Position numbers and translations under genes: made by a program. A stretch of DNA of 64,000 bases from Epiperipatus broadwayi (lineage: Eukaryota; Onychophora; Udeonychophora; Euonychophora; Peripatidae). Positions within the stretch are counted from its first letter, which is position 1, and the number at the start of each line of letters is the position of its first letter. The stretch spans positions 6,305,230 through 6,369,229 of the forward strand of contig JAQFVV010006215.1 in the NCBI GenBank assembly GCA_028023455.1, in the 5' to 3' direction. Positions 37,976 to 49,785 of the stretch are shown in pieces. Under the pieces are notes generated by a model. It saw only the letters and a list, made by a program, of their open reading frames with translations. It did not search any database and was not told where the DNA came from.

Positions 37976-37983
37976 GTTTAGAG
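37976..37983. repeat. Left 8-bp target site duplication of hAT
   Basis: GTTTAGAG directly precedes the transposon end CAGGCGTGTC and recurs exactly at 40619-40626. Eight bp is the hAT hallmark. Confidence 0.9.
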
Positions 37984-40618
37984 CAGGCGTGTCAAATTCA
38001 TTCAAACAACAGCCCATTTAATGTGACTGGTAAGATTCTCACAGGCCACATCACACAAATTTTCTTAAAATTTTATTTTGAAGTAAAAATGCAGGAATTT
38101 AGGTGGGGTAATTAATGCATATTATGTAGTTTAGTGAATTCAGTTCAATAATATACAATTGATATAGTATTGCTTTTATTTAAACATTTATTTTATTTGA
38201 TTACATGTTTATAAAACTACAATTTGTTTTTATCGAAAACTTGCCAGTGCTTTCCTCCTACTAGTTTTCCAATATCTGGATTCAAAGACGGAGAACAAAC
38301 AATTTTCATTATGGCAGATAGATGTTTATCAGTTAATCTTGATCTGTAAGCTGTTTTATTTAATTTCATGCATGAAAATAATTGCTCACATAAGTATGTA
38401 CTTCCAAAAAAGCATAAAATTTGTGCAGCAAATTTTTTAATTTCCGGGTATCTTTCACCTAAATAGGAATATATTTTGGGAGTTCCTACTTCTCGATATT
38501 TGTTTTTTTAAAATTGAATCATTCTGGAAATCAATTAATTTCAGTTGTATCGAAGTCAGAGCTTTTTCAACTTCAAAGGCAAAAGGTCCATTGAAAAGAG
38601 AAAAAATTTCTTCTAACTCCTTAAAATCATCAAAACGTTTATCGAATTTGTTTTTTATTTTTTCAATTTTTGCAGAGTATTGTGAAAATGAGCAACTTTG
38701 ATTTTGTGCTTTTAACTGTTCACATGTAGAAAAATACGTCAAAACATTTTTTGCAAATGATTTTTAAACAAATTCAGTTTTTGTACAAAGCTTGCAACTG
38801 CATCATACATGTTCATTATCAATGATCTTTGCCTTGCAATTTAATATTAAGATTATTCAGATGGCCTGTAATAGCTGTTAAAAATGCTAGGTCTTGTACC
38901 CACAATGGATCTTTTATAATCAATATATTTTCATTGTTTTCATTTCTAAAAATAATATTATTTCCTCCAAAAGCAGATAGAAACTCTTTAGGATATTGTG
39001 GCAGGACAACCAATGAACTTCTGTGTAATAAGGAAGATCTTCAAATTGGGATTCTAAATTTTTAAGGAATGAGAAGTAAATTGGTGATGGTTAAGTGCTT
39101 TCGGTCGAATAAAGTTGACTATCTTTGTAACTGCTTTAAGTACTTGGTCCATTTTTAATAATTTTAAACAGAGAACTTGTTGGTGAATGAGGCAATGAAA
39201 AGCTTTGATTTTCAGTTTATCTGGATACTCATCTTGTAATTTCCTTGGCAGTCATGACACAAAACCTTTAGTTTCACCCATCACCATCAGTTATCACAGA
39301 AATAAGCTTGTCAAGAGGCAAGTTAAGTTTTTCTAAAATGCTCTTTATGACATCAAAAATATTTTCACCAGTCGTTGTTGCATGAAGAGGGATGAATTCC
39401 AACAATTCTTCAGTGATCCTCATGTTATTATCACAACCATTGAAAAAAAAAAGCAACTTGTGCAACATCTCTTATATCTGTGCTTTCATCAATCGCAATT
39501 GAAAAGAACTGGATTTTGGTAGATATTTCCTGTAGTTACAAAGTGATGTCATCTGCCATTTCAGTAATTCTATCTGCCACAGTATTTCTTGATAATGAGA
39601 TGTCTCGAAATGCCTGTACCTTTTCTGGACAGACAAATTTGGCAGCTTTTATCATACATTCCTTGATTAAAGAACCATCGGTGAATGATTTTGAATGTTT
39701 TGCTAATAAATAGCTTATTTCATAACTAGCTCTTGTTACTGATTCATTACTTTTCATGAATTTTGTAAGCACTCCTTGCTGGCTACTTAATGAATTCTTC
39801 ATTGTTTTTAATTTTTCTTCTCTTATTTTTGCTTCAAAGCATGAAAATTGTTCTTCATGATTAGTGCTATAATGACACTTAATGTTGTATTCTTTAGTGA
39901 CACTAATAATTTCTTTGCAAATTAAGCACATAATCTTATTGTTCACTTCCACACAAAAATAGTTCAGTTCCCACCTTTCTTGAAATTTTCTTCCCTCGTC
40001 ATCAATCTTTCATTTTTTATTTAGTGTTGGAAGTGGCATTTTCTGTAATAAAAATAGGGCTTTAGATTTAAATTAAAAAAAATTTGCAATTACGTTTACT
40101 TACATTTTTTGAATGAGTTATAAAAAAAAACAACCCACAAATTTTTAACACAACAATCGGGACAAAGAAACTAGCGCAACTGCCTTTTGTTACAATTCTA
40201 AGAAAAACCTAACTCTGCAGATAGGATTGCTATGTTGGTGGTGTGAATAGCTGCCTAAAGTTTTGCTGGAATGCATATATGTTCTCAAAAGCACAGCAGC
40301 TCATTATTAATGCTGCCAGCTTTGGTGTACATCATATCTCAAATGCTTCATCATCATAAAAGCTGTCATCAAAAATATTTAGCTATGTGTGTAACCAAGA
40401 ATTATAAATTAGTTATGTATGTAGCAACAATTATTATATATATTTTAATTCATGTAATTAAATATAAAAGTTTGTTTTTTAAAAACTTTTTTAAAATTAA
40501 TTTATTGTTTGCAACATATCATTCTGTTTTCATTTTATTGCATAGCATTGTAACCCTGGGTCAAAAAATCACATTGAAGGCCACACGCAGCCCATGGGCT
40601 GCCAGTTTGACATGTCAG
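37984..40618 (-). mobile_element. hAT-family DNA transposon, 2635 bp
   Basis: Complete by its borders: left end CAGGCGTGTCAAA, right end TTTGACATGTCAG, an imperfect terminal inverted repeat with three mismatches, flanked by identical 8-bp duplications. The terminal CAGGxGTGTCAAA and the encoded protein place it with the Charlie-like hAT elements that gave rise to GTF2IRD2/ZBED-type domesticated genes. It lies inside an older LINE relic and in intron 2 of the host gene, in the gene's own orientation. Confidence 0.9.
38217..40039 (-). pseudogene. hAT transposase (GTF2IRD2/ZBED-like), inactivated
   Basis: A cut-and-paste transposase of about 607 codons from MPLPTLNKK at 40039 to the stop at 38217-38219, the usual size for the family. 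The BED-type zinc finger region reads MCLICKEIISVTKEYNIKCHY (C-x2-C, then H-x4/5-H nearby). It is followed by LSSQQGVLTKF, KPFTDG-like SKSFTDGSLIKECM and the conserved SLSRNTVADRI at 39560-39610. LISVITDGDG, NNMRITEELLEFIPLHATT and AFLTAITGHLNNLN-like blocks follow. The C-terminal dimerisation region (STYLCEQLFSCMK and SRLTDKHL near 38300-38390) is still readable. It is dead: an early TGA replaces an expected Arg codon right after NKK, and there are frameshifts near 39475, 39270, 38815 and 38510. Confidence 0.85.
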
Positions 40619-40626
40619 GTTTAGAG
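40619..40626. repeat. Right 8-bp target site duplication of hAT
   Basis: Exact second copy of GTTTAGAG immediately after TCAG. Confidence 0.9.
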
Positions 40627-41560
40627 AACCAAGAAACACTATAGATATTGTTTGTGTTTCCTAAATGCAAAAAAAAATGGAGTAAAGAGATTTATATATA
40701 ATGCTTTTATTGATTTGAAAATGGTATTCTTTAACTGTTAATTAAAAATGCTTATGACAATATTTGAAATGAATTGATTGTCCTCTGAAGTTTATTCATA
40801 GTATATAGCTTTTACATGAAAAAATAAGTTATTATTGCAGTTAAAAAATATGAGGCAGATAAAATAAAAATTGGGTTGAATAAAAACATGTACTAATTCT
40901 AACTTGACTTTTGGAACAATTTAATAACTTCATAAATCAATATTGATATAGGACATACATTTAATGACTCAATTTTTAACTTGAATCAATTAAAAACAAT
41001 AATTTCCACTTCTTGGCTATTTAATTTAAAGCATGCTGATGATTTTGCAATTTTAGCCAATTCAAAAAAAGATCTACAAAATGCTCTTAATATTTTAAAT
41101 GTAACCTATAAAGATTTTGATTTAGCAATTTATGCTTAAAAAAAAGCAAATCTTTTATCAGTCAGTGATAGATTAAAATATTCACTATTTAACTTTGATG
41201 CTTATCAGTTTAAAAACAAAAGTCAATTTAAGCAGAAAGGCAGAAGTCTAGGGGTTTAAAAGTAAGATATTTCATCATAGTGGTAAGTTGCATAATAGAA
41301 GTGGTATTTTGTCCAACTTATATGAAAAAGACATTGATCTCATATCAATATAACACAAAGACAATAGAAAAATTTCATTGAAAGATGCTCCATAAGATTC
41401 TAAAAATATTATAGCAAAACTAATCAAAGTGTTATTCAACTTTATTGAATGTGATGCTATTGAATCTACTATTGTAAAAATAATCTTCATTGAATCAAGA
41501 ATATTAAACAAATAAATAAGATAGTTTTTTGTGAAAGACTCACTCACATCATAAAGATTA
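40627..41560 (+). pseudogene. Decayed LINE reverse transcriptase, right half
   Basis: Continues the relic from 37975. It encodes NAFIDLKMVF near 40700 (RT motif A, normally AFIDLTKAFD) and HADDFAILANSKKDLQNALN near 41030-41095 (motif C, YADD with Y changed to H). A decayed tail follows. The YADD-xx-LxNSxxDLQ pattern matches the LINE at 53.6-57.0 kb, so both may be one family. Confidence 0.6.
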
Positions 41561-43540
41561 TCTCAAAGAATTCTAAGAAATGCAGTACTGGATTAGCAAC
41601 CCAACTATGTAACCAATTTTACCAAAAGAAATGTAGAAGAAAAATAATTCTGGAAAAAACATTCAACAAGCCTGAAGTAATGACCAATTCAAATCATAAC
41701 CTCGGTCAATTTTCAATGCATTAAAAACTTCATTTGAAAAAAAAAAACTATTATTTACAGATTTTCTTCATTTTATATTTGACCTCTAAGCTGAAAGAAT
41801 GTTTTTTATTTTTAAAATGTACTTACATGTTTAATTATATATGCCTGAAAATAGAATACAATGAGAGCTACAATTATTCAAAGTGTTGGAAATCTTAAAA
41901 AAAGATAAAGTCCTTGTAGAAGTTAAAAAGCAAGATAGTAAAATAGTACACAACAGATTATAGAATCACCTTGTGATATGTACAAATTTATATGTGATTC
42001 ATTGATTGATTTATATAAATGTAGGAAAATTCATTATTAACTTTTTATTTTTTGTCTTTTGCATATAATTGCTAATAAATGAGATCTCAATTTATTTAAA
42101 TTGTCCTTATAATTCTTGAAACTTTTAGTAAATATACAAATACAGGGACATTTAAAATTAACTTATAACTGAATGATTCTTACAAGCACCAAAATTACTA
42201 TTTTTCCAATCAGATGATATCTTGTCAATTGACAATAAAAGAAAACACTAATTGAACTAATTGAATGCTTTGAAGACTACTTTTTAATAACTAATACAGT
42301 AATTACTACAAATAAAATATTGCAGACAAATTACAATAAATTCCACAATAAAAAAGTGCAAATATTTAATATTTATTCATCTTTAACCATAATTATATCC
42401 TGCATGCATATATATATTGAATTGGATATTTTATCCACTTCAAAAGTTCCAATGCAAAATTTAAAAAATTAACTTTTATTTTATAAAGTTTTAAAAGAAA
42501 ACTATTTAAAATTTTTATATGTTATAGTGCACATATGCAGCAATATTTTAAAATTCTTTATTTTTACTTTTTGATTTAAAAATAAGTTTTTTTTGACACT
42601 TACTTTTTTTTAATCAAATTGTAAAAAACATTCTAATTTGAAAAGTTTTAATCTTTTGAGAAAGCTTTTAATTTTGGAAAGTTTTAATTGGATTCCTGTT
42701 TCTTTTATTGTAATCTAATTTTAATTTCTGAATTTTTTTGCATACCATCAAAATTAGGTCAAAGACCACTGGTGGGTGACCACTGCTGTAAACAAATTTA
42801 TATAATAATATATATATATACATTCAAAAATTTTATATATTAAAATTATTTATTACTGTATTTAACTTTCATACAATATATAAAAATATATTTAAGTATT
42901 ATTTTTATTTAATTAAAAAAATGTTCCTCTTTTTTTTCTATTTTATAATTTTTATATTATCAAATGCAAATTTGAACATACACATAGATAAAGATTATTT
43001 AATTTTTACCTCAGAAAAACAAATTATTATTATTTTTATTGATACAAACATAATTTTTGCATTTCAGAATATCTGATCACTCTTAAATGAAAGTAACATT
43101 AAGATTAGAAAGCCACTTTAATCAAGAAAGTACCAAAATTATATTAAAAAAAATCTTTATTCAGTATTTTTAATACTAACAAATCCAGCAGTGAATGTAT
43201 ATACAGTGATTCTAGTTATGATAATCAATGTATATTGTGAGAAAATGTTATAATTCTATGTTCACAATTATTTATATAAATCATAAATATTTTAAATGAT
43301 CAAATTTCAATGTTAAAATTTGTCCATAATGTTGTCTTCTATATATAAATTTAAAATAAAATTGAAATAGACAACTCACTATAAATAAAAATATTATTTA
43401 ATACATTAATCCGGCTTTCATTACCGTAATGGAGCCTTTTCAAGATATTTCTTTTTATACAATCGCATGTGATGTGATGCACTGTGACTTTTTATATGGA
43501 ATCAGGAATTTCTTAGCAACTATTCCCAGAGAAACCTGTT
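41561..43540 (-). other. Intron 2, AT-rich, no element identified
   Basis: Low-complexity AT sequence. Nothing supported beyond TA microsatellites near 42810. Confidence 0.45.
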
Positions 43541-43739
43541 AGCCACTTTGACTTCCCTTTCCATTTTCCACCCCAAATTTTCCTATATTCTTCTCTATCC
43601 TGCTCCATCCCATTTCCATAACATAATTTTTGTCAACTCCATAGCCTTTATATCTAAAACCCTCTTATTTTTTTTCCAAACCCAGCATACATATAAGCCA
43701 TTTTCTGTATAATCACCTTGTTCATATTTATTCTTCCAC

Positions 43740-43870
43740 AACATTATTTATATCTTTCTGCTTTTAGATATTTACATTCAATTAACAGATGCATAATATT
43801 TTCTATGCTTTCCTTACACAACTTGCAGACTAAATCACTCATATTTTTCCATTTATGTGTATATTCCCTT
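43740..43870 (-). pseudogene. LINE C-terminal CCHC zinc knuckle
   Basis: One minus frame reads YTHKWKNMSDLVCKLCKES then a His and Cys after ENIM and LLIE: the C-x2-C…H-x4-C knuckle that ends this LINE class. It is linked to the RT upstream by a degraded stretch. Confidence 0.6.
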
Positions 43871-44639
43871 GTTGCCAAAGATCCAGTAAAGTATTTTCCT
43901 TGCCATTATCATAAATTAACTCACATCCAATATTCTGTTTATTTCTATAAATATTTAAACTATTTTTACTTTCCATACTAGCTTTTCCATCTCTCCAACT
44001 CCCTATTCTTTACTGATGCATCTATTCTTCTATCCCATTCCTTAACAATTCAACAATTCTCCTAACACAATCATCCCACCTTTTGTATAAGTATAATAGT
44101 ATAAATTCTTTATCTAAATCAATTGCATATCACATTATCTTTCGCATCGATCATGTTGCCTGCCCTTTATTCATAACCCAATTAAATACTATTTGGGCTA
44201 TTCTTTTAGTATCCATAAATGGTAATCTACCAAATATTTTTATTTTGCTTTTTGCATTTCTCATATAAAAACTTGACCATCCCATTTCTCCTTGAATTGC
44301 CTCCTTTGCTATCCACACTTCTGCATCTATTGCATGTCTTCCTACTTCTCTTTGTGCTTTTTCTAAGTAATCTAATACTCCTTTACTAACCCATCATTAT
44401 CATATGTTAACCCTGCTACTGCCACTCCCTTCCATACAATTCTAGCTACATCATATTTATTATGCGAAACACTGTTAATTTCTTTATCAATCCTTTTCTT
44501 TTCTTTGCTTCATTTATCAATTTTTTCTCCCACTCATCCAAGCAATTTCTGATTACTTACAATTCCCAAATAGTTATATCTATTCACCACATTTAACTTT
44601 ATATCCCCCAATAAAAATTCATTGTCTTCTCTTTACCCA

Positions 44640-45693
44640 GTATTAATCATCATTACTTTTGATTTTTCTTCACCAATTTTAATCCCCATCTCTTTACCCA
44701 CCTTTGCACATGTCATCAGCATAACTTCCATATATTCCCTTCTTTCTGCATACAAAAAAATATCACCCGCAAATAAAAAACCCAATAATGCACATACTCC
44801 CTTGCCACCTTTTAATGGTATCTCTACCCCTCTGCCTAGCCTTTCTATTGCTCTCTCCATTTCCCAAATTTACTCAACTTACCCATAATCTATTTCTATT
44901 TACTCTATTATATGCCTTCTCTATATCTATAAAAACCATATATAACTATTTACCTGTATTCCTACTCATATCCATAAGTTGTATAACTTTAAATAAACTA
45001 TCTTCTATATGCCTATCTGATCGAAAACTTCCTTGCCCTTCTCTCACTATATTATTTTCTTCCATCCATTTTGCAACCCTTCCAGCCACCATATATGAGA
45101 AAACTTTATAAAGCACTGACATTACTGTTATCGGTCTATAATTGTTTAATTTTCTATGATCCTTATCCTTCCCTTTAAATAATAACCTTACTCTTGTATT
45201 ACTCCAACTACCCAGAACATCTCTCTTCTGTGCCATCTTATTAAAACATGATAATAGTTTTAATTTTGCCTTCTGCCCTAAATTCATTACCATCTCTGCT
45301 GCCCATCCATCCAAACCTCTTGCTTTTCTACCGTTCAATTTCTTACTTGTCTCATTCAGTTCATTTTCTGTAAATCGTATATTACCATTACTATATGTTC
45401 TCATGTTTGCTATCACTCTGCCCTTCACATCTAACATCTTTTCTATATCTCCATTACATACTTGTTTAAGACAATCTCTAATTCTTCCCTAGAGCTACAC
45501 ACTCTATTCCCTCATCATCTAGTAATAGTAATTCTCTCTCCTCTACATTCCTTCTTTTAATGTATTTCCAAAATTTTTTACTCCCATCTCTTCCACTTTT
45601 ATTAATATCTTCTAACAGTTTACTATTCAATTTCATTTTCTGTTTATAATTATCTATTTTAGCCAACTTCTTTTTTTCTAAGTACTTTTCCAA
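44640..45693 (-). pseudogene. LINE reverse transcriptase domain (43.5-47 kb element)
   Basis: 45478-45693 encodes the linker (KKFWKYIKRR). 44946-45437 gives NGRKARGLDGWAAEMVMNLG, SWSNTRVRLLFKGKDKD, LNNYRPITVMSVLYKVF and GQGSFRSDRHIEDSLF, the RT fingers and early palm. After a frameshift, 44633-44860 gives LLGFLFAGDIFLYAE, where the catalytic YADD has become FAGD, and GIKIGEEKSKVM. At least two frameshifts and a lost catalytic Asp make it dead. Confidence 0.8.
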
Positions 45694-46089
45694 TTTAGTA
45701 TTAACATCTTTTCCACTTTCTTTGTTCTTAATAGCACAGTTACATTCTCTGCATGCTTTTCCCTCTCTTTTACACTTTTATTAACTTTCACTTTCCTATT
45801 ACTTTTATTCTTCTGAATATTCTTACCTAAAACCCTATTTACCACTTTTTCTATTTCACCACATCAGTCCTTATACTCATCTCCAACCAAGTCTTCTATG
45901 GTTTTTTCAACTTTTATTTTATACTCTTCTAACTTATTCTTATCATTCACTCTCCATCCACATCTTTCACTATCCTTTCTACTTTTATTATTATTTTTCA
46001 TCATTACTAACCATTTCTATTATAAAAAAAGTTATGATCACTATTACGTACTCTCTCTTCATTATCAAACAGCTTAATTTTCCATACTT

Positions 46090-46640
46090 TATTCATTCAC
46101 TCTTTCTCTACTAATACATAATCTATTGTGTGGAATATATTATTTCTAGACCATGTGTATTGTCCCTCATAAATATTTAATAAATTTCCAATAGTCAAAT
46201 TCACTCTCTGACAAAATCTCTTCAAAAGCTGTCCATTCTTATTATTTACATCATTAATTTCTTCAATATGCCCATTCATATCTTCTATAACCTTTATTCT
46301 CTTCCCCTTCTCTTTGAAACTCTGTATATCCCTAATTGAGCATTCATATATGCTAATATTCCACTCCATTATAGTTTGACTATTTCCAGTGCTATATACA
46401 CTATAGCCACCATACATTCTTGTCTTCCTAACCTTATCTCAAACCACAAATGTTCTTGACATTTAACAATATTTAAATATTTTTTTGACATAACTCCTAT
46501 ACCATCACCCCTTTTTTCTTTTTCTTTTCTATTTATACCCTATCATACCAAGTCTTCCAGAATAGATTCTTCTTCTTTCCTTAGATGTGTTTCCACTACT
46601 GCTAATACCTCAAGTTCTTCTTTTTAATGGTTTTGTTTAA
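46090..46640 (-). pseudogene. LINE endonuclease domain (43.5-47 kb element)
   Basis: Translated from about 46640 down: ELEVLAVVETHLRKEEES (the VVETH catalytic Glu motif), GDGIGVMSKKYL, EHLWFEIRLGRQECMVAIVYI, then VIEDMNGHIEEINDVNNKNG (normally VIGDFNGH, so Gly and Phe are changed), FCQRVNLTIGNL, YEGQYTWSRNN and TIDYVLVEKE. The longest open piece is 46097-46417. The mutated DFN motif and stops argue against activity. Confidence 0.75.
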
Positions 46641-47050
46641 TTCCAGCTACTTTACTGGTTTCCTACCACCTTGCATATTCAAATACCCAATTTTAATAAT
46701 TTCTTCTTTCCTAACTACTCTTTTACAAATTCTTTTGACTCTTTCTTCTCCATTACATTTATAAATAACTTGCTTACCATTCATTTTACAGACCCATTCT
46801 CTCTCTACATATCTAAATCAGATATCCTTTGATTATTACTTACATTCTGGCCATTTTTTTTCTTTCTGATAACACTACCACTTAAAACCCAACCCCGCTT
46901 TATAAGTTTCCTGAACTATATTCTTTATAAATCAAACTCCCTAAAACTTTACTTCCTTGTTTTTCTAAGTGCAATCCATCCTTACTATATAACTTCCGTT
47001 TTCAATAAAAAAGGCGCACATATCCACAAACATGACCAATCATCCTACAG

Positions 47051-47969
47051 CACACACACACACACCCAATGACATTATTTACATTCCATTACAATAAATA
47101 TATTAGAATACATACATTAAATATAATTAGCAAAATACATATAAATTATATGTAAAGATATTTTATGTGAAGAAATTCTAAATACAAAAAAATCTTTTCC
47201 ATTTATTTAAGACAAACTGAATGTTACTAAAAATATGGCCTGCCTAACCTCATTTATTGTTAATAAATTAATTGATTTATTTCAAGACTTTAAACAATGG
47301 CTAAGAAGAGGCTTTTTTTTCAGTATATATATGTACATAATGACTAAGTGTGCTTTCAGCCGATAGTAATCTTAGTGAAAACATTAATATGAGAAAGCAT
47401 GAGTTATAGAATATAGTTTTGTTTATTTAAAACTTATGAAACCATTCTTATATACAGATTTTGTAGTGCTTATTATATATTTTCCAGATTAAAATAAATG
47501 TTTTATTCATTATTTGAATCTGTCAAAAATTTTATGGAATGTTATTTAAAGTTTCAATTTTTTTTATGTTTATATTGCCATAAGATAAATAAAGAACCTT
47601 AGAAAGTAATATTAATTAATGAAAAATTTTTGAATACTTCATACCCTACTAATATTTTTTTTTATCAATTATCTATTTAAATTTCTAACTAAATATAGAC
47701 CAGTATTTTTATCTTAAAATTATCCTCAAATGTTTTTACATAAGTTAAGAAAGTTTCAAATGTCTATATGTAGTCATCCTTTTGTTAATTTTCTTAGAAC
47801 TGTATAACATATCAATCATAGCTAATCAGTAGCATGCTATTATTCACCTTCCTATTGATGATACTATCTTTAAACTCTGGAACCAATAATATAAACAATG
47901 AGTACAATCAGTGAACACTATAAAGTAGTTTGAGCCTGACTTTCATAATTACTATTCTGGTAAGAGAGC
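47051..47969 (-). other. Intron 2, AT-rich with CA repeat
   Basis: Short CA microsatellite near 47045-47064 and otherwise simple AT sequence. Confidence 0.4.
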
Positions 47970-48110
47970 CTTCTGGCATCCATTGATTACTCTGGCTTGC
48001 ACTGAGTGGCACTACTTTATGGAGAGTTTTGTCTATTTTAATAACAGTTATGAACAAGCATAAGAAATGGTGATCATGTGATATTTAGTGGTTTAAAACA
48101 CTGAATTATT
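47970..48110. mobile_element. Ribozyme-bearing repeat family 1, copy D (rearranged)
   Basis: Has the 3' part of the family in plus orientation (GCATCCATTGATTACTCTGG to GGAGAGTTTTG) directly followed by the 5' end in minus orientation (48055-48103). The central ribozyme region is missing. The same junction of one end with the inverted other end occurs at the left side of copy E. Confidence 0.6.
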
Positions 48111-48713
48111 CTAATCTTGATTCAGTGATCTCTTTTCTTCTTACTTTGAATTTAAATCAATGTATTAAAAATTAAAACATTTCGAGGTTTTAAATCCATC
48201 CTTTTGGAAAAACTGAGGTTACCAAAAAACATAATGTCAGTTCTATATAGACTGATACACTTATTGGCTTGGATTTAAAATCTTGTAGTATTTAAATTTG
48301 CAATCTATTAGGATGAATAGAAGATCAGAAAAAAACAGGACAAATCTGGAACTCTCTATCAGAAAAAGGCTACTTAATAAGAACAAGCCCTGGAAGTCTT
48401 GCTCATACTTGTTATTTATTTACTCATTGTTTACAATATGATTTTGGGATTCATGAAAAAGTGATACAAATATCAATTAATGTGAGTGGAAAAAGTCAAT
48501 GTATTATGAATTCTCTTTTCAATGGTATTCTATCATCTTATGTGTTTTACACTGATTATCTGATTCAGAAATGTCAAAAAATAACAACAACATCCTGTTA
48601 TTGTAAAGATAAAAGCAATAATAATTGAACATTTAATCAAAGAATCAGTTAAAATATATTCAACAGTGCAATTATATTTTAATTATAGAATTCAAAAAAT
48701 ATTTAATAAAAAA

Positions 48714-48937
48714 ATATAATATTAATATCATCTATGTTCTTTATTACTTTTACAATGCTTTTTTTACAAACTAATATGACAATTTCGATTGCCCCAGCAA
48801 TCTTTTTCAGAACATGTAAAAGTAATAAAGAATATAGTCCTGAAGAAGATTGCTGGGGCAATCGCAACTTTCCTATTAGGTTGTAAAAAAAGCATTGTAA
48901 AAATAATAAAGAACATAGATGATATTAATATTATATG
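48714..48937. repeat. Inverted repeat with hammerhead-like cores, next to exon 2
   Basis: Arms 48714-48812 and 48838-48937 are reverse complements (TATAATATTAATATCATC on the left matches the right end). Each arm has the motif CUGAAGA-A-GAUUGC-UGGG-GCAAUC-GAAA: the left arm (minus strand, 48782-48810) keeps GAAAU but has CUGAAAA, and the right arm (plus strand, 48840-48868) keeps CUGAAGA but has GCAAC. The six-bp stem is perfect in both. One extra A sits between CUGAAGA and the stem, unlike a canonical hammerhead. The repeat lies 42 nt downstream of the exon 2 donor. Confidence 0.7.
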
Positions 48938-48979
48938 AATTTGGCAATGCAATAGGAAAGATAAATAAAAAATACTTAC

Positions 48980-49052
48980 TGCTTTTGGAGAATCAGATTT
49001 TGAATTCCATGATTTAGTGAAAGTAAATGATCGGAAAGTAGTTTGACGTTTT
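48980..49052 (-). CDS. Host gene exon 2
   Basis: A 73-nt exon with a good acceptor (TTTGTGTATTTTCAG, ending at 49053) and a perfect GTAAGT donor (complement of 48974-48979). Its first base completes AC from exon 1 (ACA, Thr), and 24 codons follow, KRQTTFRSFTFTKSWNSKSD then SPKA, ending in phase 0. The peptide is basic and aromatic (three Phe, one Trp), more conserved-looking than exon 4, and could be a short binding motif, but I do not recognise it. Reading through both splice sites gives only low-complexity sequence. Confidence 0.7.
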
Positions 49053-49699
49053 CTGAAAATACACAAATTATTATTATTTTTATTTGTATTGTTAATCTTG
49101 TCATAGTCTGTATAAGTTATAAAGTGAAAAAAAAAAAAGGTACAGATCTTGAACAATTTTTAAAATGTATTGGAATAATTAATTAAAAAAAAGTAATTGT
49201 AACTAAAGCAAACTCAATACCAAGTATTAATAATACAAAACACAAGTGTATACATAAATACATGCAAAGAGTTTGATTCAGAACAATTGAAAAGTTTTAA
49301 ATATTAGAGATCACTTCATACAAGTATATATCAGTAGACATGACTGGAAAACAAATACACCATCAAAATACATTAGTTAACAAGGCTAAAAAAAGTAATG
49401 AAGCAATAAAACAACATATATGTTAAAAATAGATATGACAATTGGCAAATTATATAACCCCCCCCCCCAATGATCCATTTATTCAGTGTAAATTGAATAA
49501 AACATGATCAATATAGTAAATAATTGTACAATTAGTTGTTCAAGACATTATGTGACATTTGAGAACATAAGTAGCAAATTTAGTAGAATAGTTCCATTTA
49601 GGTGATCAAAATAACATTTATTTTTTTACTTTCTCAGATGAGAATCCATGAACTTTTAGTTCTTAAAAAATCAATGAAAATAATTTGTACAAATAAAAT
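49053..49699 (-). other. Intron 1 (part), with poly-C run
   Basis: AT-rich. A run of about eleven C at 49458-49468 is unusual in this composition. Confidence 0.4.
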
Positions 49700-49785
49700 A
49701 TAATTAGAGGGGATTTGAACCCAGAATTTCAAACTCCATTGACTGAAGAGAGTTTGAAAGTCTGAGTTCAAATCCCCTCTAATTA
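49700..49785. repeat. Short inverted repeat with two tRNA B-box-like ends
   Basis: Arms 49700-49736 and 49749-49785 pair with few mismatches around a 12-nt loop. Each arm, read toward its outer end, contains GTTCAAATCCCC, a good match to the RNA polymerase III B box / tRNA T-arm. No A box was found between them. Confidence 0.6.

Larger units (their letters stand above)
43541..47050 (-). mobile_element. Nearly full-length LINE, degraded
   Basis: A minus-strand non-LTR retrotransposon spanning endonuclease, RT and a C-terminal zinc knuckle, flanked upstream by a short CA repeat (47045-47064). The order of domains and the wording of motifs resemble elements that are very common in tick genomes. 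Parts are annotated below. Coding is interrupted many times, so it is not active. Confidence 0.75.

Noticed and set aside
44622-44888. 88-codon plus-strand frame, and 44788-45111
   Set aside because: Antisense shadows of the minus-strand LINE reverse transcriptase.
48764-49156. 130-codon minus-strand frame as a single-exon gene
   Set aside because: Only 48980-49052 is bounded by splice sites with matching phase; the rest is poly-Phe/Asn low-complexity and the hairpin repeat.
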